64,000 nt of DNA from Chryseolinea serpens (GTDB lineage Bacteria; Bacteroidota; Bacteroidia; Cytophagales; Cyclobacteriaceae): the NCBI RefSeq assembly GCF_900129725.1, contig NZ_FQWQ01000001.1, positions 248,001-312,000 on the forward strand. The letters run 5' to 3'. Below, piece by piece: positions 26,442 through 36,000 of this stretch. The translations under genes were made by a program, and so were the position numbers. The notes beneath the pieces are model-generated. The model was not told the DNA's origin. It made no database searches and saw only the letters and a list, made by a program, of their open reading frames with translations. Every line of letters starts with the position of its first letter. Positions within the stretch are counted from its first letter, which is position 1.

Positions 26442-26933
26442 CTAGGCTGACCGGTATTTTTCTTCGTATTTCGTCCTGGAGGGCTTGCTCTTGCCGTTGG
26501 GCATGCCTTTGCCGGTGGTGATCAGGGCGGGCAGACTTTTCGTGATATAGTGTGTCCAGCCTTCGGAGCACGCGTCAAAGCACTCGTATTCCGGGGTCAG
26601 GCCCAGGTGCGTAAAACGGATCTCTGTTTTATTATCTTTCCGGGAGATCTCAAAACAGACATTGGTATTCTTCCATTCGGTCTGGTCTTTCGTGAAATTG
26701 AAGTAGTTGTCCATCACCAGCCAAACGACTTTTTCGTTCGGGACCATCTCCACGATCTTTACCCGGCAACTGTGGATGTCTTCGTAGCGATAGTCAAATT
26801 CATCGTGAAGTTTGCTCGTGCCGCCGGCAACCTCTTCCGACCACCATCCGCGAACGTTGGTGATGGCATCGAAAACTTCTTTTGGAGTCTGGTCTACCCG
26901 GACGGTAGCGGTGAAATCTGTTGTTGTCGTCAT
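26442..26933 (-). CDS. SRPBCC/AHSA1-family protein, paralogue 2
   Basis: 163 residues, same fold and motifs as its neighbour (VDQTPKEVFDAITNVRGWW, NEKVVWLVMDNYFNF, EIRFTHLGLTPEYECFDACS, TGKG), with a longer basic tail. It lies 40 bases downstream of the SDR gene and 94 bases upstream of paralogue 1, so the three probably share a transcript that starts before the SDR gene. Confidence 0.85.
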   Translation of the reverse strand: MTTTTDFTATVRVDQTPKEVFDAITNVRGWWSEEVAGGTSKLHDEFDYRYEDIHSCRVKIVEMVPNEKVVWLVMDNYFNFTKDQTEWKNTNVCFEISRKDNKTEIRFTHLGLTPEYECFDACSEGWTHYITKSLPALITTGKGMPNGKSKPSRTKYEEKYRSA

Positions 26934-26973
26934 TTTTTTACTTTTTTGTTTTTGAAAACCTGTACACTAACCA

Positions 26974-27837
26974 TTAGCTCAGCATGGCTTGCATGCCAAA
27001 AGCCGTTAAGAAATTGTCGTATTGCTCTTTCACATGTTTGTTGGCGAGCTCGGCGAAGTTTCCGGTGGCGGGATCTACCACCGTGCGGAGTGGCCTTTTG
27101 CCCTGAGGAGTTTGAATGAGTCTCACAATGGCATCGGCCACCAATTGAGGGTTGGGCTTCATGGCTTCAAACATTTGTCCTACACCTGCGCCGAGTTGCT
27201 CCGGAACCTTTGCCAGGTCGCCATAGCCGGCGATGACGGTGGTGTCGGAGCCGGTCAGGATCTTTCCGAAAATGTCTGTAGGAAATGCACCGGGTTGGAT
27301 CATCACCACATCCACGCCCAAGGGTCTTACTTCATAGTGCAAGCCTTCGGTCAGACCTTCCACAGCAAACTTGGCGCTGTTGTAGACGGTCATGAAAGGC
27401 GAAGAGAAGCGACCCGATACACTGGAAATATTGATGATCAATCCTTCTCCCTGTTGGCGCATGTGCGGCAAAGCGGCCCGCATGATCCTCCAGGGACCTC
27501 GCACATCCACATCCATCACTTTGTCGAGATCGTCTTCGGTAAACGTCTCGGCAATTCCCGTGGCGTAGATCCCTGCGTTGTTCACTACCACATCGATTCT
27601 CCCTTCTTTCGCTATGATGGTCGCCACGGCGTCGGTGACGGACTTTCCCTGGGTGACGTCCACATCCAATACTTCAATGTTTGCCTGCTGCACCAAAGCC
27701 TTTGCCTTATCGGCGTTGCGTCCTTTTGTATCGCGCATGGTGGCGTATACCTTGTGCCCTAGGGCGGCGCAACTGCCCGCCGCAAGCCAACCAAACCCAC
27801 TGTTCGTTCCTGTTATTAATATGATCTTTTGTTTCAT
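26974..27837 (-). CDS. Short-chain dehydrogenase/reductase (SDR)
   Basis: 287 residues. Cofactor motif TGTNSGFG (10-17), NNAG (86-89), catalytic Ser139, Tyr152 and Lys156 (YNSAK). Basic residues after the second strand (TMRDTKGRN) favour NADP(H). Substrate unknown. It is divergent from the GlxA-type regulator gene, and a 39-bp element shared with another promoter lies in the space between; SRPBCC genes follow on the same strand. Confidence 0.92.
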   Translation of the reverse strand: MKQKIILITGTNSGFGWLAAGSCAALGHKVYATMRDTKGRNADKAKALVQQANIEVLDVDVTQGKSVTDAVATIIAKEGRIDVVVNNAGIYATGIAETFTEDDLDKVMDVDVRGPWRIMRAALPHMRQQGEGLIINISSVSGRFSSPFMTVYNSAKFAVEGLTEGLHYEVRPLGVDVVMIQPGAFPTDIFGKILTGSDTTVIAGYGDLAKVPEQLGAGVGQMFEAMKPNPQLVADAIVRLIQTPQGKRPLRTVVDPATGNFAELANKHVKEQYDNFLTAFGMQAMLS

Positions 27838-27952
27838 GTTTATTATTTAGTTATCCATGGTTGATCCAAGCAACGTGTACACATTGTTTTTCTTCGCCGA
27901 TGATTTTTTCATATGAACTCGACAAAACTACCGTCTGAATTTGGTAACATTG

Positions 27953-27992
27953 GAGTGTGAAATAGACATTGTGTCGGGTTGATTTGGACAAA
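27953..27992. promoter_or_regulatory. Shared regulatory element, copy 1 (SDR / GlxA-type regulator)
   Basis: An ungapped ~39-bp element containing GACATTGT, CGGG and TTGGACAAA matches 60627-60666 at about 31 of 39 positions. It lies 116 bp upstream of the SDR start and 34 bp upstream of the regulator start. Direct half-site-like repeats (GACATT and GGACAA) suit an AraC-type dimer. Confidence 0.65.
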
Positions 27993-28025
27993 AGAATCAC
28001 CCATATTTGGTTAACCCTTTTAGCG

Positions 28026-29003
28026 ATGAAACAAGTAACGATAGTCGTCCCCAAAGGAGATGTGAACTTGAGCAGCATCACAGGCTCCTATGAAATCCTG
28101 ACCCGCGCCAACGAGTTTTGGCGGGCGATGGGCAATAAATCGATGATTGAAGTCCGCATTGCAGGCTTTGTGAAGGAGCTGAAAATGGATGTGGGTTTCT
28201 TTTCAGTCAACCCGGTGAACATCCGGGAATTAAAAAAGAACGACCTGGTGATCATCCCTTCGCTTTCGTATGACGAACACGTGATGGAAGATAACAAAGA
28301 GCTCGTGACCTGGATCAAGGAACAATATAAAAGCGGCTCCGAAGTGGCCAGCATCTGCACGGGCGTATTTTTACTGGCGGCCACCGGCTTGCTGGAAGGA
28401 AAGACCTGCTCCACGCATTGGCACGTAGAGGCCCCGTTCCGGCGTCTCTTTCCAAACGTCAACCTGCACATCGAAAAAGTGATCACCGCCGAGAAGGGGA
28501 TCTACACCAACGGTGGGGGATATTCGTTTTTGAACCTGATGCTTTTCCTGGTGGAAGAATACTTCGACCGGCAGACAGCGATCTATTGCTCAAAAATTTT
28601 TCAGATCGACATCGAAAGAAACTCACAGTCGCCCTTTCATATTTTCCAAACGCAGAAAACCCACGGCGACGAATTGGTATGTAAGGCACAAACCTATATT
28701 GAAGAAAACCTGAGCGACAAAATCTCTTTTGAAGACCTGGCTTCGCGACTCGCCATCAGCCGCCGAAATTTCGACCGCCGCTTTATCAAAGCCACCGGTA
28801 ACACACCCGTGGAATATTTACAACGCGTCAAGGTGGAAGTGGCAAAGAGCACATTGGAAAAGGGAAGAAAAAGTATTTTCGAAGTGATGAACGACGTTGG
28901 CTATTCCGACGACAAAGCCTTCCGCGAAATCTTTAAAAGGATCACCGGCATGTCACCTTTGGATTACCGGGCGAAGTTCAATAAGGAGCCTGTATTGGCT
29001 TAG
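28026..29003 (+). CDS. GlxA-type transcriptional regulator (DJ-1/PfpI domain + AraC HTH)
   Basis: 325 residues from ATG at 28026; the frame is open further upstream but only via a TTG and without homology. The N-terminal DJ-1/PfpI domain (about 1-190) includes VASICTGVFLLAATGLLEGK, whose Cys is the nucleophile-elbow residue, and CSTHWHVEAPF. The C-terminal AraC pair of HTHs follows (FEDLASRLAISRRNFDRRF; VMNDVGYSDDKAFREIFKR). It is divergent from the SDR gene and probably acts at the element 27953-27992. Confidence 0.92.
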   Translation: MKQVTIVVPKGDVNLSSITGSYEILTRANEFWRAMGNKSMIEVRIAGFVKELKMDVGFFSVNPVNIRELKKNDLVIIPSLSYDEHVMEDNKELVTWIKEQYKSGSEVASICTGVFLLAATGLLEGKTCSTHWHVEAPFRRLFPNVNLHIEKVITAEKGIYTNGGGYSFLNLMLFLVEEYFDRQTAIYCSKIFQIDIERNSQSPFHIFQTQKTHGDELVCKAQTYIEENLSDKISFEDLASRLAISRRNFDRRFIKATGNTPVEYLQRVKVEVAKSTLEKGRKSIFEVMNDVGYSDDKAFREIFKRITGMSPLDYRAKFNKEPVLA

Positions 29004-29020
29004 CGCGGATTATCTGAAAT

Positions 29021-29060
29021 GAAAAAAGCTGTCATCAGAAAAAAGATGACAGCCTTTTTT
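29021..29060. terminator. Bidirectional intrinsic terminator
   Basis: GCTGTCATC and GATGACAGC form the stem, with an A-run before and a T-run after, between the convergent GlxA-type and alpha/beta hydrolase genes. It can end both transcripts. Confidence 0.9.
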
Positions 29061-29112
29061 AGTTTAATATCAATGACTTACTACTACTGACTACTGGATA
29101 CTGACTATTTCA

Positions 29113-29934
29113 TCAAGATTTGATAAATGCCAACAGGTCCTCATTTATTTTTGCCGCCTCCGTCGTCGGCATCCCATGAGGAAACCCAGGGTAGGTGATA
29201 AGCTTACCATTTTTTAAAAGCTTTGCAGCCTTTACCGCGGTGAGCTGAAACGGAACGATTTGGTCATCTTCTCCATGCAGCACCAGCACAGGCACTTGCA
29301 CACTTTTGAGGTCTTCTGTGAAATCAGTTTCTGAAAACGCTTTGATGCAATCGTAGTGTGCCTTTATGCCACCCATCATTCCCTGGCGCCACCAGTTGTC
29401 GCGGATGCCTTGCGATACTTTTGCGCCTTCGCGATTGTAGCCATAGAACGGGATGGTGAAGTCCTGAAAATATTGTGGCCGTTGTGTCGCGGTGCCTTTG
29501 CGTATGTCGTCGAAGATGGAAAGCGGAATGCCGTCGGGATTGTTTTTCGATTGTACCATGATGGGGGTGACCGCACTGATGAGCACCGCTTTTGCCACGC
29601 GGCCCTGTCCATGTTTTGCGACGTAGCGAATCACTTCGCCGCCGCCGGTGGAGTGACCGATGTGTACGGCATTTTTCAGATCAAGTGCTTTGGTGAGTTC
29701 AGCAACATCGGCTGCGTAGGTGTCCATGTTGTGTCCTTCCGCGGTTTGTGATGATCTTCCGTGTCCCCGGCGGTCGTGGGCGATAACTCTGAATCCCAGG
29801 TTCAGGAAGAACATCATTTGTGCGTCCCAGTCGTCGCCAGATAAAGGCCAACCGTGGTGAAAGAAAAGTGGCTGGCCTGTTCCCCAATCTTTGTAGTAAA
29901 TTTCTGTGCCGTCTTTTACTGTGATCTTGCTCAT
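29113..29934 (-). CDS. Alpha/beta hydrolase, non-heme chloroperoxidase/arylesterase type
   Basis: 273 residues. The nucleophile elbow GHSTGGGEV (Ser95) is the hallmark of cofactor-free haloperoxidases/arylesterases. HHGWPLSGDDWDAQM forms the oxyanion region; VLHGEDDQIVPF and FPHGMP carry the likely acid and His. Cytoplasmic by lack of a signal peptide. True activity is probably ester hydrolysis or perhydrolysis. Single gene with a terminator behind it. Confidence 0.92.
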   Translation of the reverse strand: MSKITVKDGTEIYYKDWGTGQPLFFHHGWPLSGDDWDAQMMFFLNLGFRVIAHDRRGHGRSSQTAEGHNMDTYAADVAELTKALDLKNAVHIGHSTGGGEVIRYVAKHGQGRVAKAVLISAVTPIMVQSKNNPDGIPLSIFDDIRKGTATQRPQYFQDFTIPFYGYNREGAKVSQGIRDNWWRQGMMGGIKAHYDCIKAFSETDFTEDLKSVQVPVLVLHGEDDQIVPFQLTAVKAAKLLKNGKLITYPGFPHGMPTTEAAKINEDLLAFIKS

Positions 29935-30061
29935 AATTAATAGGGTTTTATTGGTTTGTTAAAAAGGTCATTCCGCTAATCGCGTCTTTAAGTTAACACG
30001 AATGTTTGATGCCATGAACATGCACGTCACGTTTTAAAGAATCGATAATGTTCGTTTTGAT

Positions 30062-30241
30062 TTATTTTTTTGTCGTCGACCGGATTATTTTAATGATGTA
30101 TTGTTCCAACGTTTGCGGGGATATGATTTCGGTACAAACTATCTGCGTCATTATGGTCTCATCGTTTCCAGGCGCGTTCGGTTTATGCATCGAGTCCTCA
30201 ATAAACATTGATGATCCGGCTGGAAACGCCACCTTGGCCAT
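30062..30241 (-). CDS. Possible 59-residue protein (weak call)
   Basis: An open frame from ATG at 30241, preceded by GGAGAA at ribosome-binding distance, encodes 59 residues beginning MAKVAFPAGSSMF and ending in a basic tail. Composition is protein-like but I recognise no family, and a frame on the opposite strand is equally long. The surrounding gap 29935-30425 otherwise shows no gene; this is the only candidate in it. Confidence 0.22.
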   Translation of the reverse strand: MAKVAFPAGSSMFIEDSMHKPNAPGNDETIMTQIVCTEIISPQTLEQYIIKIIRSTTKK

Positions 30242-30425
30242 AAGCCATTTCTCCAAATGAAGATATATCCCCATTTCGGCGTTCCCTTCCTGAAATTTGC
30301 GTATCTTACACTTCCTGCGAAAGCTTCTGAATTTATTTTACCATTCTCTGTGAAAATCCCGGTCGGATATGCGGTTAATTAAAAGAGGTTGCTAGCCAGC
30401 ATGGCAACTCTTATTCACCGACGGA

Positions 30426-30902
30426 ATGAACTATCAAAGCGCTGCAAAATCAATGGTCATGGCAATAGCATTATTCTTGTCTTTCGGGACGACAGGATTT
30501 AGTGTGCTGTCGCCGGCCGAGCGAATTGTTGGCGTGTGGGAATCCGAAGAGAAAAATCTTTTAATACAGATCTCCAAAGAAGGAGGTCACTATGTAGGAA
30601 AGATGACCTATTACCAATGCGCCACCGAAACGATCATGCGGTCCCGCGTCGACATAGAGAATCCTGATCCCAAACTCGTGGGGCGAAAGCTACTGGGGTT
30701 AAAGCTGGTTGAACAGCTCTCGTATCAGGGGAATAATGTGTGGGGAGGCGGCAAGATCTACGACCCCAATTCGGGTCATACCTACGATGCCAGAGTTCAG
30801 CTGACCAACTTAAACACGGTGGTGGTCCGGGGCTATTGGAAATTCAGGTGGCTCGGCAGGAGTATGGTATTCAACAGAAGGTTAGAGAGTCGTTCGAATT
30901 AG
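30426..30902 (+). CDS. DUF2147 secreted protein
   Basis: 158 residues with a hydrophobic signal segment (about 8-27). Family phrases of DUF2147 are VGVWESEEKNLLIQI, VGRKLLGLKLVEQLSY, GGGKIYDPNSGHTY and VRGYWKFRWLGRSMVFNR. Function unknown; members are periplasmic or secreted beta proteins. Lone gene, convergent with the lipoprotein gene downstream. Confidence 0.9.
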   Translation: MNYQSAAKSMVMAIALFLSFGTTGFSVLSPAERIVGVWESEEKNLLIQISKEGGHYVGKMTYYQCATETIMRSRVDIENPDPKLVGRKLLGLKLVEQLSYQGNNVWGGGKIYDPNSGHTYDARVQLTNLNTVVVRGYWKFRWLGRSMVFNRRLESRSN

Positions 30903-30947
30903 CGAAGCAGTCTCACCTGACCTTTACAGGGCAGAGGATCATCTACT

Positions 30948-31358
30948 TCACTTGACGTTGGATTTTACACATCCCAATCCTTTCCAAAATTCTGGTGGAT
31001 ATTTTAATTGACCCGCTTTTTTTTCTTCATCACCAAAGAAGGAATGTTCAAAGTTTATATTTAACTCATAAACGGAATCAAGTCTCGTATATTCAACAGA
31101 ATAGAATATGGATGAATCCATTGCCGTTAGAAACATTAATTCAGACAAAGCATTTGGATAGTTTCCATTTCTAAGCTTATGCAATTCTATATGTGCAATT
31201 GCATTTTTGAATTCGCGATCGTTGAGCATGTTCTCGGCAATCAACAGTTGTTCATCGATTTTTTCCTGTAGTTCGTCGTTCATGGTTTCTTTTGCGCTGT
31301 CAGGCGTGCACGATGACAGTAATGCCGTGAGAATCAAGGGCAACATTAAATTCTTCAT
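30948..31358 (-). CDS. Hypothetical lipoprotein
   Basis: 136 residues. Lipobox LLSSC puts the lipidated Cys at residue 17. The mature part begins with a helical region (about 25-75) and includes HKLRNGNYPNALSEL, a phrase similar to the helix-strand turn of pseudopilin-like proteins, though there is no pilin N-terminus. No recognised family. Markedly more AT-rich than its neighbours, possibly a sign of transfer. Confidence 0.6.
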   Translation of the reverse strand: MKNLMLPLILTALLSSCTPDSAKETMNDELQEKIDEQLLIAENMLNDREFKNAIAHIELHKLRNGNYPNALSELMFLTAMDSSIFYSVEYTRLDSVYELNINFEHSFFGDEEKKAGQLKYPPEFWKGLGCVKSNVK

Positions 31359-31833
31359 TTGTTCGACTGTTAATTTTTTAAATCACGCGTGTCAATGTTG
31401 AGATCATCGCACGAATAGACTTTCTGAATATTCAAACATCGGGTTGATACCAAACTACCGCGACCGCTTCTGGCAGCAGGCAGTTTCGCCAGGGCAAAAG
31501 TCAATATTTTTCTCAAGATTCACCAGCGGTGTCTGGAGGGGAGGAGTTCCGGGATTTGGGAAACTACGTTGGGAACGGTATATTCTTGTTTTGGATGGCT
31601 TAGTTTGCCCCATGTATTTTAAGTGCGGCGATCTATAATTTTGTAATTTTCCAAAGAGAAAGACGCCTTAAAAATAAAGAAAAAAAACAAACGGGCTGTG
31701 GCGGGGTTCATTGAATCGGCGGGACAAGTTTTGAAAACTCCAGGTGCTTTCAAGATGATGTTCAATCCAGGCAGACTTCGAAAAGCTGTCGCATGGAAAA
31801 GAAAATGTTTGGCAAGTATTAAACGGGCAGAAC
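31359..31833. other. Gene-free stretch
   Basis: About 475 bases. A perfect -7-like TAATTTTG lies at 31636-31643 but has no good -33 partner and is ~190 bases from the next gene. I see no coding frame, repeat or hairpin of note. Confidence 0.45.
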
Positions 31834-32379
31834 ATGAAACGAAAATCATTTGTGGCTTCCTTGACTTTGCTTCCCATCGTCAAACTCTTCGGAACACCGG
31901 GGGGCCTGATTTCGGGAGAATGCAGAACGCAACGCGATGCAGAGGGTCCTTACTACAAGGCGGGTGCTCCTCTGAAAACCACGATAGAAACCGAGGGCGA
32001 TGCGTTGACGATCAGCGGAAGAGTCTTTCAGTCATCAAACTGCGCCACGCCAGTCGCAAACGCGACGATCGATATTTGGCACTGCGATGCACACGGGAAC
32101 TACGACAACAACGGATTCAAATGCCGCGGCGTGGTGAAGTCGGATAGCCAGGGCCGATACTCCTTTAAAACCATTTTTCCTCCGTCGTATGGCTCGAGAC
32201 CCCGGCACATCCATTTTAAAGTCAGGGCCGCTGGATTTAAGGAGCTGACCTCGCAGATCTATTTCAAAGGCGACCCCAACCTGCAAAATGATTTTGCGAA
32301 AAATGCAGAGCCTTCGCGCGTGCTGTCCATAAAGGAAACGCAAGGCGGACAACACGGTCAATTCGATATATACATCTAA
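31834..32379 (+). CDS. Secreted intradiol ring-cleavage dioxygenase-like protein
   Basis: 181 residues. After a signal-like N-terminus (about 1-20), the catechol/protocatechuate 3,4-dioxygenase core is visible: EGPYY near the start, DIWHCDAHGNYD with one Tyr iron ligand, YSFKTIFPPSY and RPRHIHFKV with the two His ligands and possibly the second Tyr before them. These enzymes cleave catechols between the hydroxyls using Fe(III). The exported form and lack of beta-ketoadipate genes nearby suggest a role on extracellular aromatics; substrate unknown. The DUF2911 gene follows 28 bases later. Confidence 0.87.
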   Translation: MKRKSFVASLTLLPIVKLFGTPGGLISGECRTQRDAEGPYYKAGAPLKTTIETEGDALTISGRVFQSSNCATPVANATIDIWHCDAHGNYDNNGFKCRGVVKSDSQGRYSFKTIFPPSYGSRPRHIHFKVRAAGFKELTSQIYFKGDPNLQNDFAKNAEPSRVLSIKETQGGQHGQFDIYI

Positions 32380-32407
32380 ATACAACCCTAACTAAATTTT
32401 ACACACT

Positions 32408-32944
32408 ATGAAAACTCCAAAAAAAATGACGCTGTTTCTTACATTCTCGTGCATGCTCTTTGCGGCAGCAGTCTTTGCCCAGGGCGATAAAGCAAACCGC
32501 CCCAGTCCACCCGCAAAAGCCACTGGAAAGGTCGGTGCGGCAAATATTACCATCGATTACAGTAGCCCGTCCGTGAAGGGAAGAAAAATCTGGGGCGAAT
32601 TGGTGCCCTATGGTAAAGCATGGAGAGCAGGAGCCAATGAAGCAACCATCTTTGAAACCAGTAGCGCCATAAAAGTTGAAGGCAAGGACCTACCCGCCGG
32701 CAAGTACAGTTTATTTGCTATTCCCGGTGAAAAGGAATGGACCATCATTTTCAATTCCGAGACCGGCCAGTGGGGTGTTAAGAAAGGGGGAGACGCTAAC
32801 CTCGACCGGGCAAAGGATGTGCTCACGGTGACCGTAAAGCCAAAGAAATCGGCGGCTGCTAATGAGAAGCTTGCCTATGTTGTGGACAAGAGTGGATTTT
32901 CGTTGAAATGGGAGAATGTGGAAGTTCCGGTTGCTGTGAAATAA
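32408..32944 (+). CDS. Secreted DUF2911 protein, short form
   Basis: 178 residues with a signal peptide (about 1-25, ending VFAQ). It matches the DUF2911 half of the protein at 23611-24462 (SSPSVKGRKIWGELVPYGKAW, GKYSLFAIPGEKEWTIIFN, VLTVTVKPKK) but has no TPR tail. It probably shares a transcript with the dioxygenase. Function unknown. Confidence 0.9.
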   Translation: MKTPKKMTLFLTFSCMLFAAAVFAQGDKANRPSPPAKATGKVGAANITIDYSSPSVKGRKIWGELVPYGKAWRAGANEATIFETSSAIKVEGKDLPAGKYSLFAIPGEKEWTIIFNSETGQWGVKKGGDANLDRAKDVLTVTVKPKKSAAANEKLAYVVDKSGFSLKWENVEVPVAVK

Positions 32945-32984
32945 AATAGGTTCGAAGGCACAGGTAAAAATACCTTCGATTTTG

Positions 32985-33024
32985 AAAAGGGGTCACCGCA
33001 GGTTGTGCCTGTGGTGACCCTTTT
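32985..33024. terminator. Strong bidirectional intrinsic terminator
   Basis: AAAAGGGGTCACC-GCAGG and CCTGT-GGTGACCCTTTT pair over about 17 bases with one mismatch around TTGTG, with A-run and T-run flanks. It lies between the convergent DUF2911 and T9SS cargo genes. Confidence 0.92.
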
Positions 33025-33033
33025 GTTGTTATG

Positions 33034-36000
33034 TCATTGCTTGATGATGCTTACGATTGTCGACTTGTGGTTGGTGACGATCCCGCATTCATAATGCCCG
33101 GGGGCCAGATCGCGAACGTCGATAAGTTCGCCCGGTGCCATGGTTCCTTGCTTCACGGGCTTTCCGTTCACGTCATAGAAAATATATTCGGCCGCAGCAG
33201 CGTGGTCCCATTCCAGTTTTAGAAAATCACTTACGGGATTGGGGTATACCAGGAAGCGCACCACTTCCGCTACTTCCGTTGCCGTGATCACCACGCTCAC
33301 CATGTCGCTGAACGCGCTATAGTGGTCGTTGTTGTCGTAAGCCTTCACCCAATAGAAGCCTTCGCCCGTCAAGGCATCGGTGTCAATAAGCGTGGTGGTG
33401 GCGGTGGTTCCCAACAACGTTGCGTTCGATGGATCGTTTGTGGTGCCGCGGTAGACCGCATAGCCCTTTATGTCGGCCTCGCTGTTGGCTTGCCATTGAA
33501 GCGTGTTGCTTTTGCTGTGGGAACTGATCGTCACCTGCGTTGGCTTTGCGGGCGGGTTGTCGAGGGGCATTCCGGATACCGTTGTTGAAAAGGAACTTTT
33601 GTTGCCCTGGGCATCCACGGCGCGGATCTCGTAGTAGTAGGTTTGCAGATATTCCACGCTATGATCTTCAACCGTTGTTGTGTTCACGGTTTTGTATAAC
33701 GCGGCGTCGCTGAGGGAAGCCGTGGTGCTCCTGAAAACTTCATAAGAAGAGATGTCCGACTCGCTATTGGCTTGCCACGTCAGGGTAATGTATTTATCGG
33801 CGGTGGTAAGATCGAGCCCCGTAGGTATGCCCGGGGTCGAATCGACGGGCGAACCGCTGTAGACCTGACTTAAGGGACTTTGATGGCCGGTTTTGTCGAC
33901 AGCCTGTAGCCAAAAGTAATACGCCTTTCCATAGTCCACTTGGTCGTCGGCGCAGTAGGGTGGTGGTTGGCGATGAATACAATACCGCTGTGCCCGCGTT
34001 CGGCATTGTGTTTTTATAAATACGGTATCCGGCCAAGTCGGTCTCGCTATTGGCATTCCACGTTAAGGTGATATACTTATCGGCGGTTGCCAGATTGATG
34101 CCCGAAGGCACGGCGGGCGGCCCGTCGGCTGCCTTTCCGGAAACCCCCAGACTCTTGGCGCTCGCCGATTGGCTGTCGTTGGCCACGATCCAGTAATAGT
34201 AAACCTTATCATAATCCACGGTAAGGTCGGTATACGAGGTCGATGTTGTGGTGGCCAGTATACCGGACGACGAAGGGTCGTTTATAAAACCGCGATATAC
34301 CGTATAGTTTTTCAGATCGCTTTCCCCGTTGGTCGCCCAGCTCACTTTCAGGAACTTGTCGCCGGTTTGCAGGGTCACATTTTGTGGTGCGGCGGGTGGC
34401 AGATCAATGGCCGCAGCTTTGGCGGAGAGTGAAAACATGCTGGTCGATCCCGACACGGTAGCCGTCACCCAATAGTAGGCGACGACACCGACGGGTGTGC
34501 CCGTGTCCACATAGGTGGTGGCCGTGGTTTGAGCGATCTCGGTGGCCAGGCTCGCTGTGTACGGATCGGTTGTCGACCGGTAGACATGATACGTAGCACC
34601 GGGCGTGACAGCGGGTTCCCATGACACCGTAATTTTTTTATCACCACCGGTGGCGGTCACTTTTTGGGGCGTGGCGGGTGGAAACTTGTCTTCGTACTGG
34701 TAGATCCAAATACCGTCGAAGGAGCGGCATGCATAGACCATATTGGAGTTGGCAGGCAACATAAAGGTTTCGAGTTCCGATGTGCCTCCGCTTGACCAGG
34801 ATGCGCCCCCCACTTTTTCCTGTATGCCCATGTAGGCGATCCCGCCATCGGCCCGAAGTTCGTAGAACTCCGATTCGTAGCGGGAGTTCAGGATCAGGTA
34901 TGATCCCGAGGGCGTGACGCTGCTGTTTTGGATATCGATGACGGCATTTACGCTGCATACCCTGGCGCCAATCGCTCCGGTGGTCGGATCCCATGCATAG
35001 GAATGCAAGTCCTTGTTATTTTTGTTGACGATGTAGAGCATCTTTGTTTTATCGTTCAACGAAAATGAAAGGTTGCCATTATAGCCGTAGTGGGTAGGCA
35101 GGTTGGTGACCCTCAGAAACTGTAGCAACCCCGTGGTGGCATCGCGCTGAAAGGTTACCAGGAAAATATATCCGTCGATTTCATTTACAGCCGTCAGAAA
35201 CCGGCTATCGGGCGATTGAACGATTGCTACGGGCAACCAATCCGTCACGCCTGCGCCGATATTGGCGGTTAAGGAATTGATCAACGTAAGATCGCCGGTG
35301 GCTCCGCAGCTATAGGTCCGCAGCGAATTGTCGTCGGCGGTAACATACAGGAACTTGCCATCGGCACTTAGCGACATGCGACGCGGCGCTTGGGCCAACT
35401 GTATTTGCGACTGGTATTGCATGGCTCCCGAGGCATCGAGGGTGAACACCAGCAAGGACATGCCGGCGTTGGCGTACAGGTATTTATTGTCGGGGCTTAC
35501 CGCCATCTCATTGACCCAAGTGATGTTGGTGCCTCCGAAGCTGTCGAACGTCACGCGGTTGATCTCCTCCATCACGCCTCCCGAAGACAGGCCCGACCGG
35601 AACGATGTGAAGTATCGCTCGTTGCTATTCAGCGGGATCGACGATGACCCGGCCGTATAGACATACTGACCGTCCTTGCTCATGGCCGTCGATGACATCG
35701 CTGTGAGTCCTCGGTGGAGGGACTGGCCGAGCCGGAATAAACCAACGGAGTCAAGCTTGCTGTTGACGTTTTCGGTAAAATATTTTACCGTCAGGTCGCC
35801 TTCGGCGGAGCCGAATTCATAAATGAACTTGCCGTCGTTGCTCAGGGAGAGGCCAAAGGGGCCGTTGAAATATCGATTGGAGTTCTTTCTATCGAGCAAC
35901 GTCAGTGAGCCGTCGGCGCCGATGGCATAGGAGGTGACGTTGCCGTTCCCTTTGGCGCTCGCATACAAGCGCGTGCCCGCAGGATTTATGTCAAGGGCCA

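Noticed and set aside
30048-30260. 70-residue plus-strand frame in the 29935-30425 gap
   Set aside because: No ribosome site, and it overlaps the somewhat better minus-strand candidate; neither is strong.
33034-34056. Separate 340-residue FN3/T9SS gene
   Set aside because: Its first ~30 residues are frame-shifted nonsense and the real domain joins the upstream propeller-FN3 gene; treated as one frameshifted gene.
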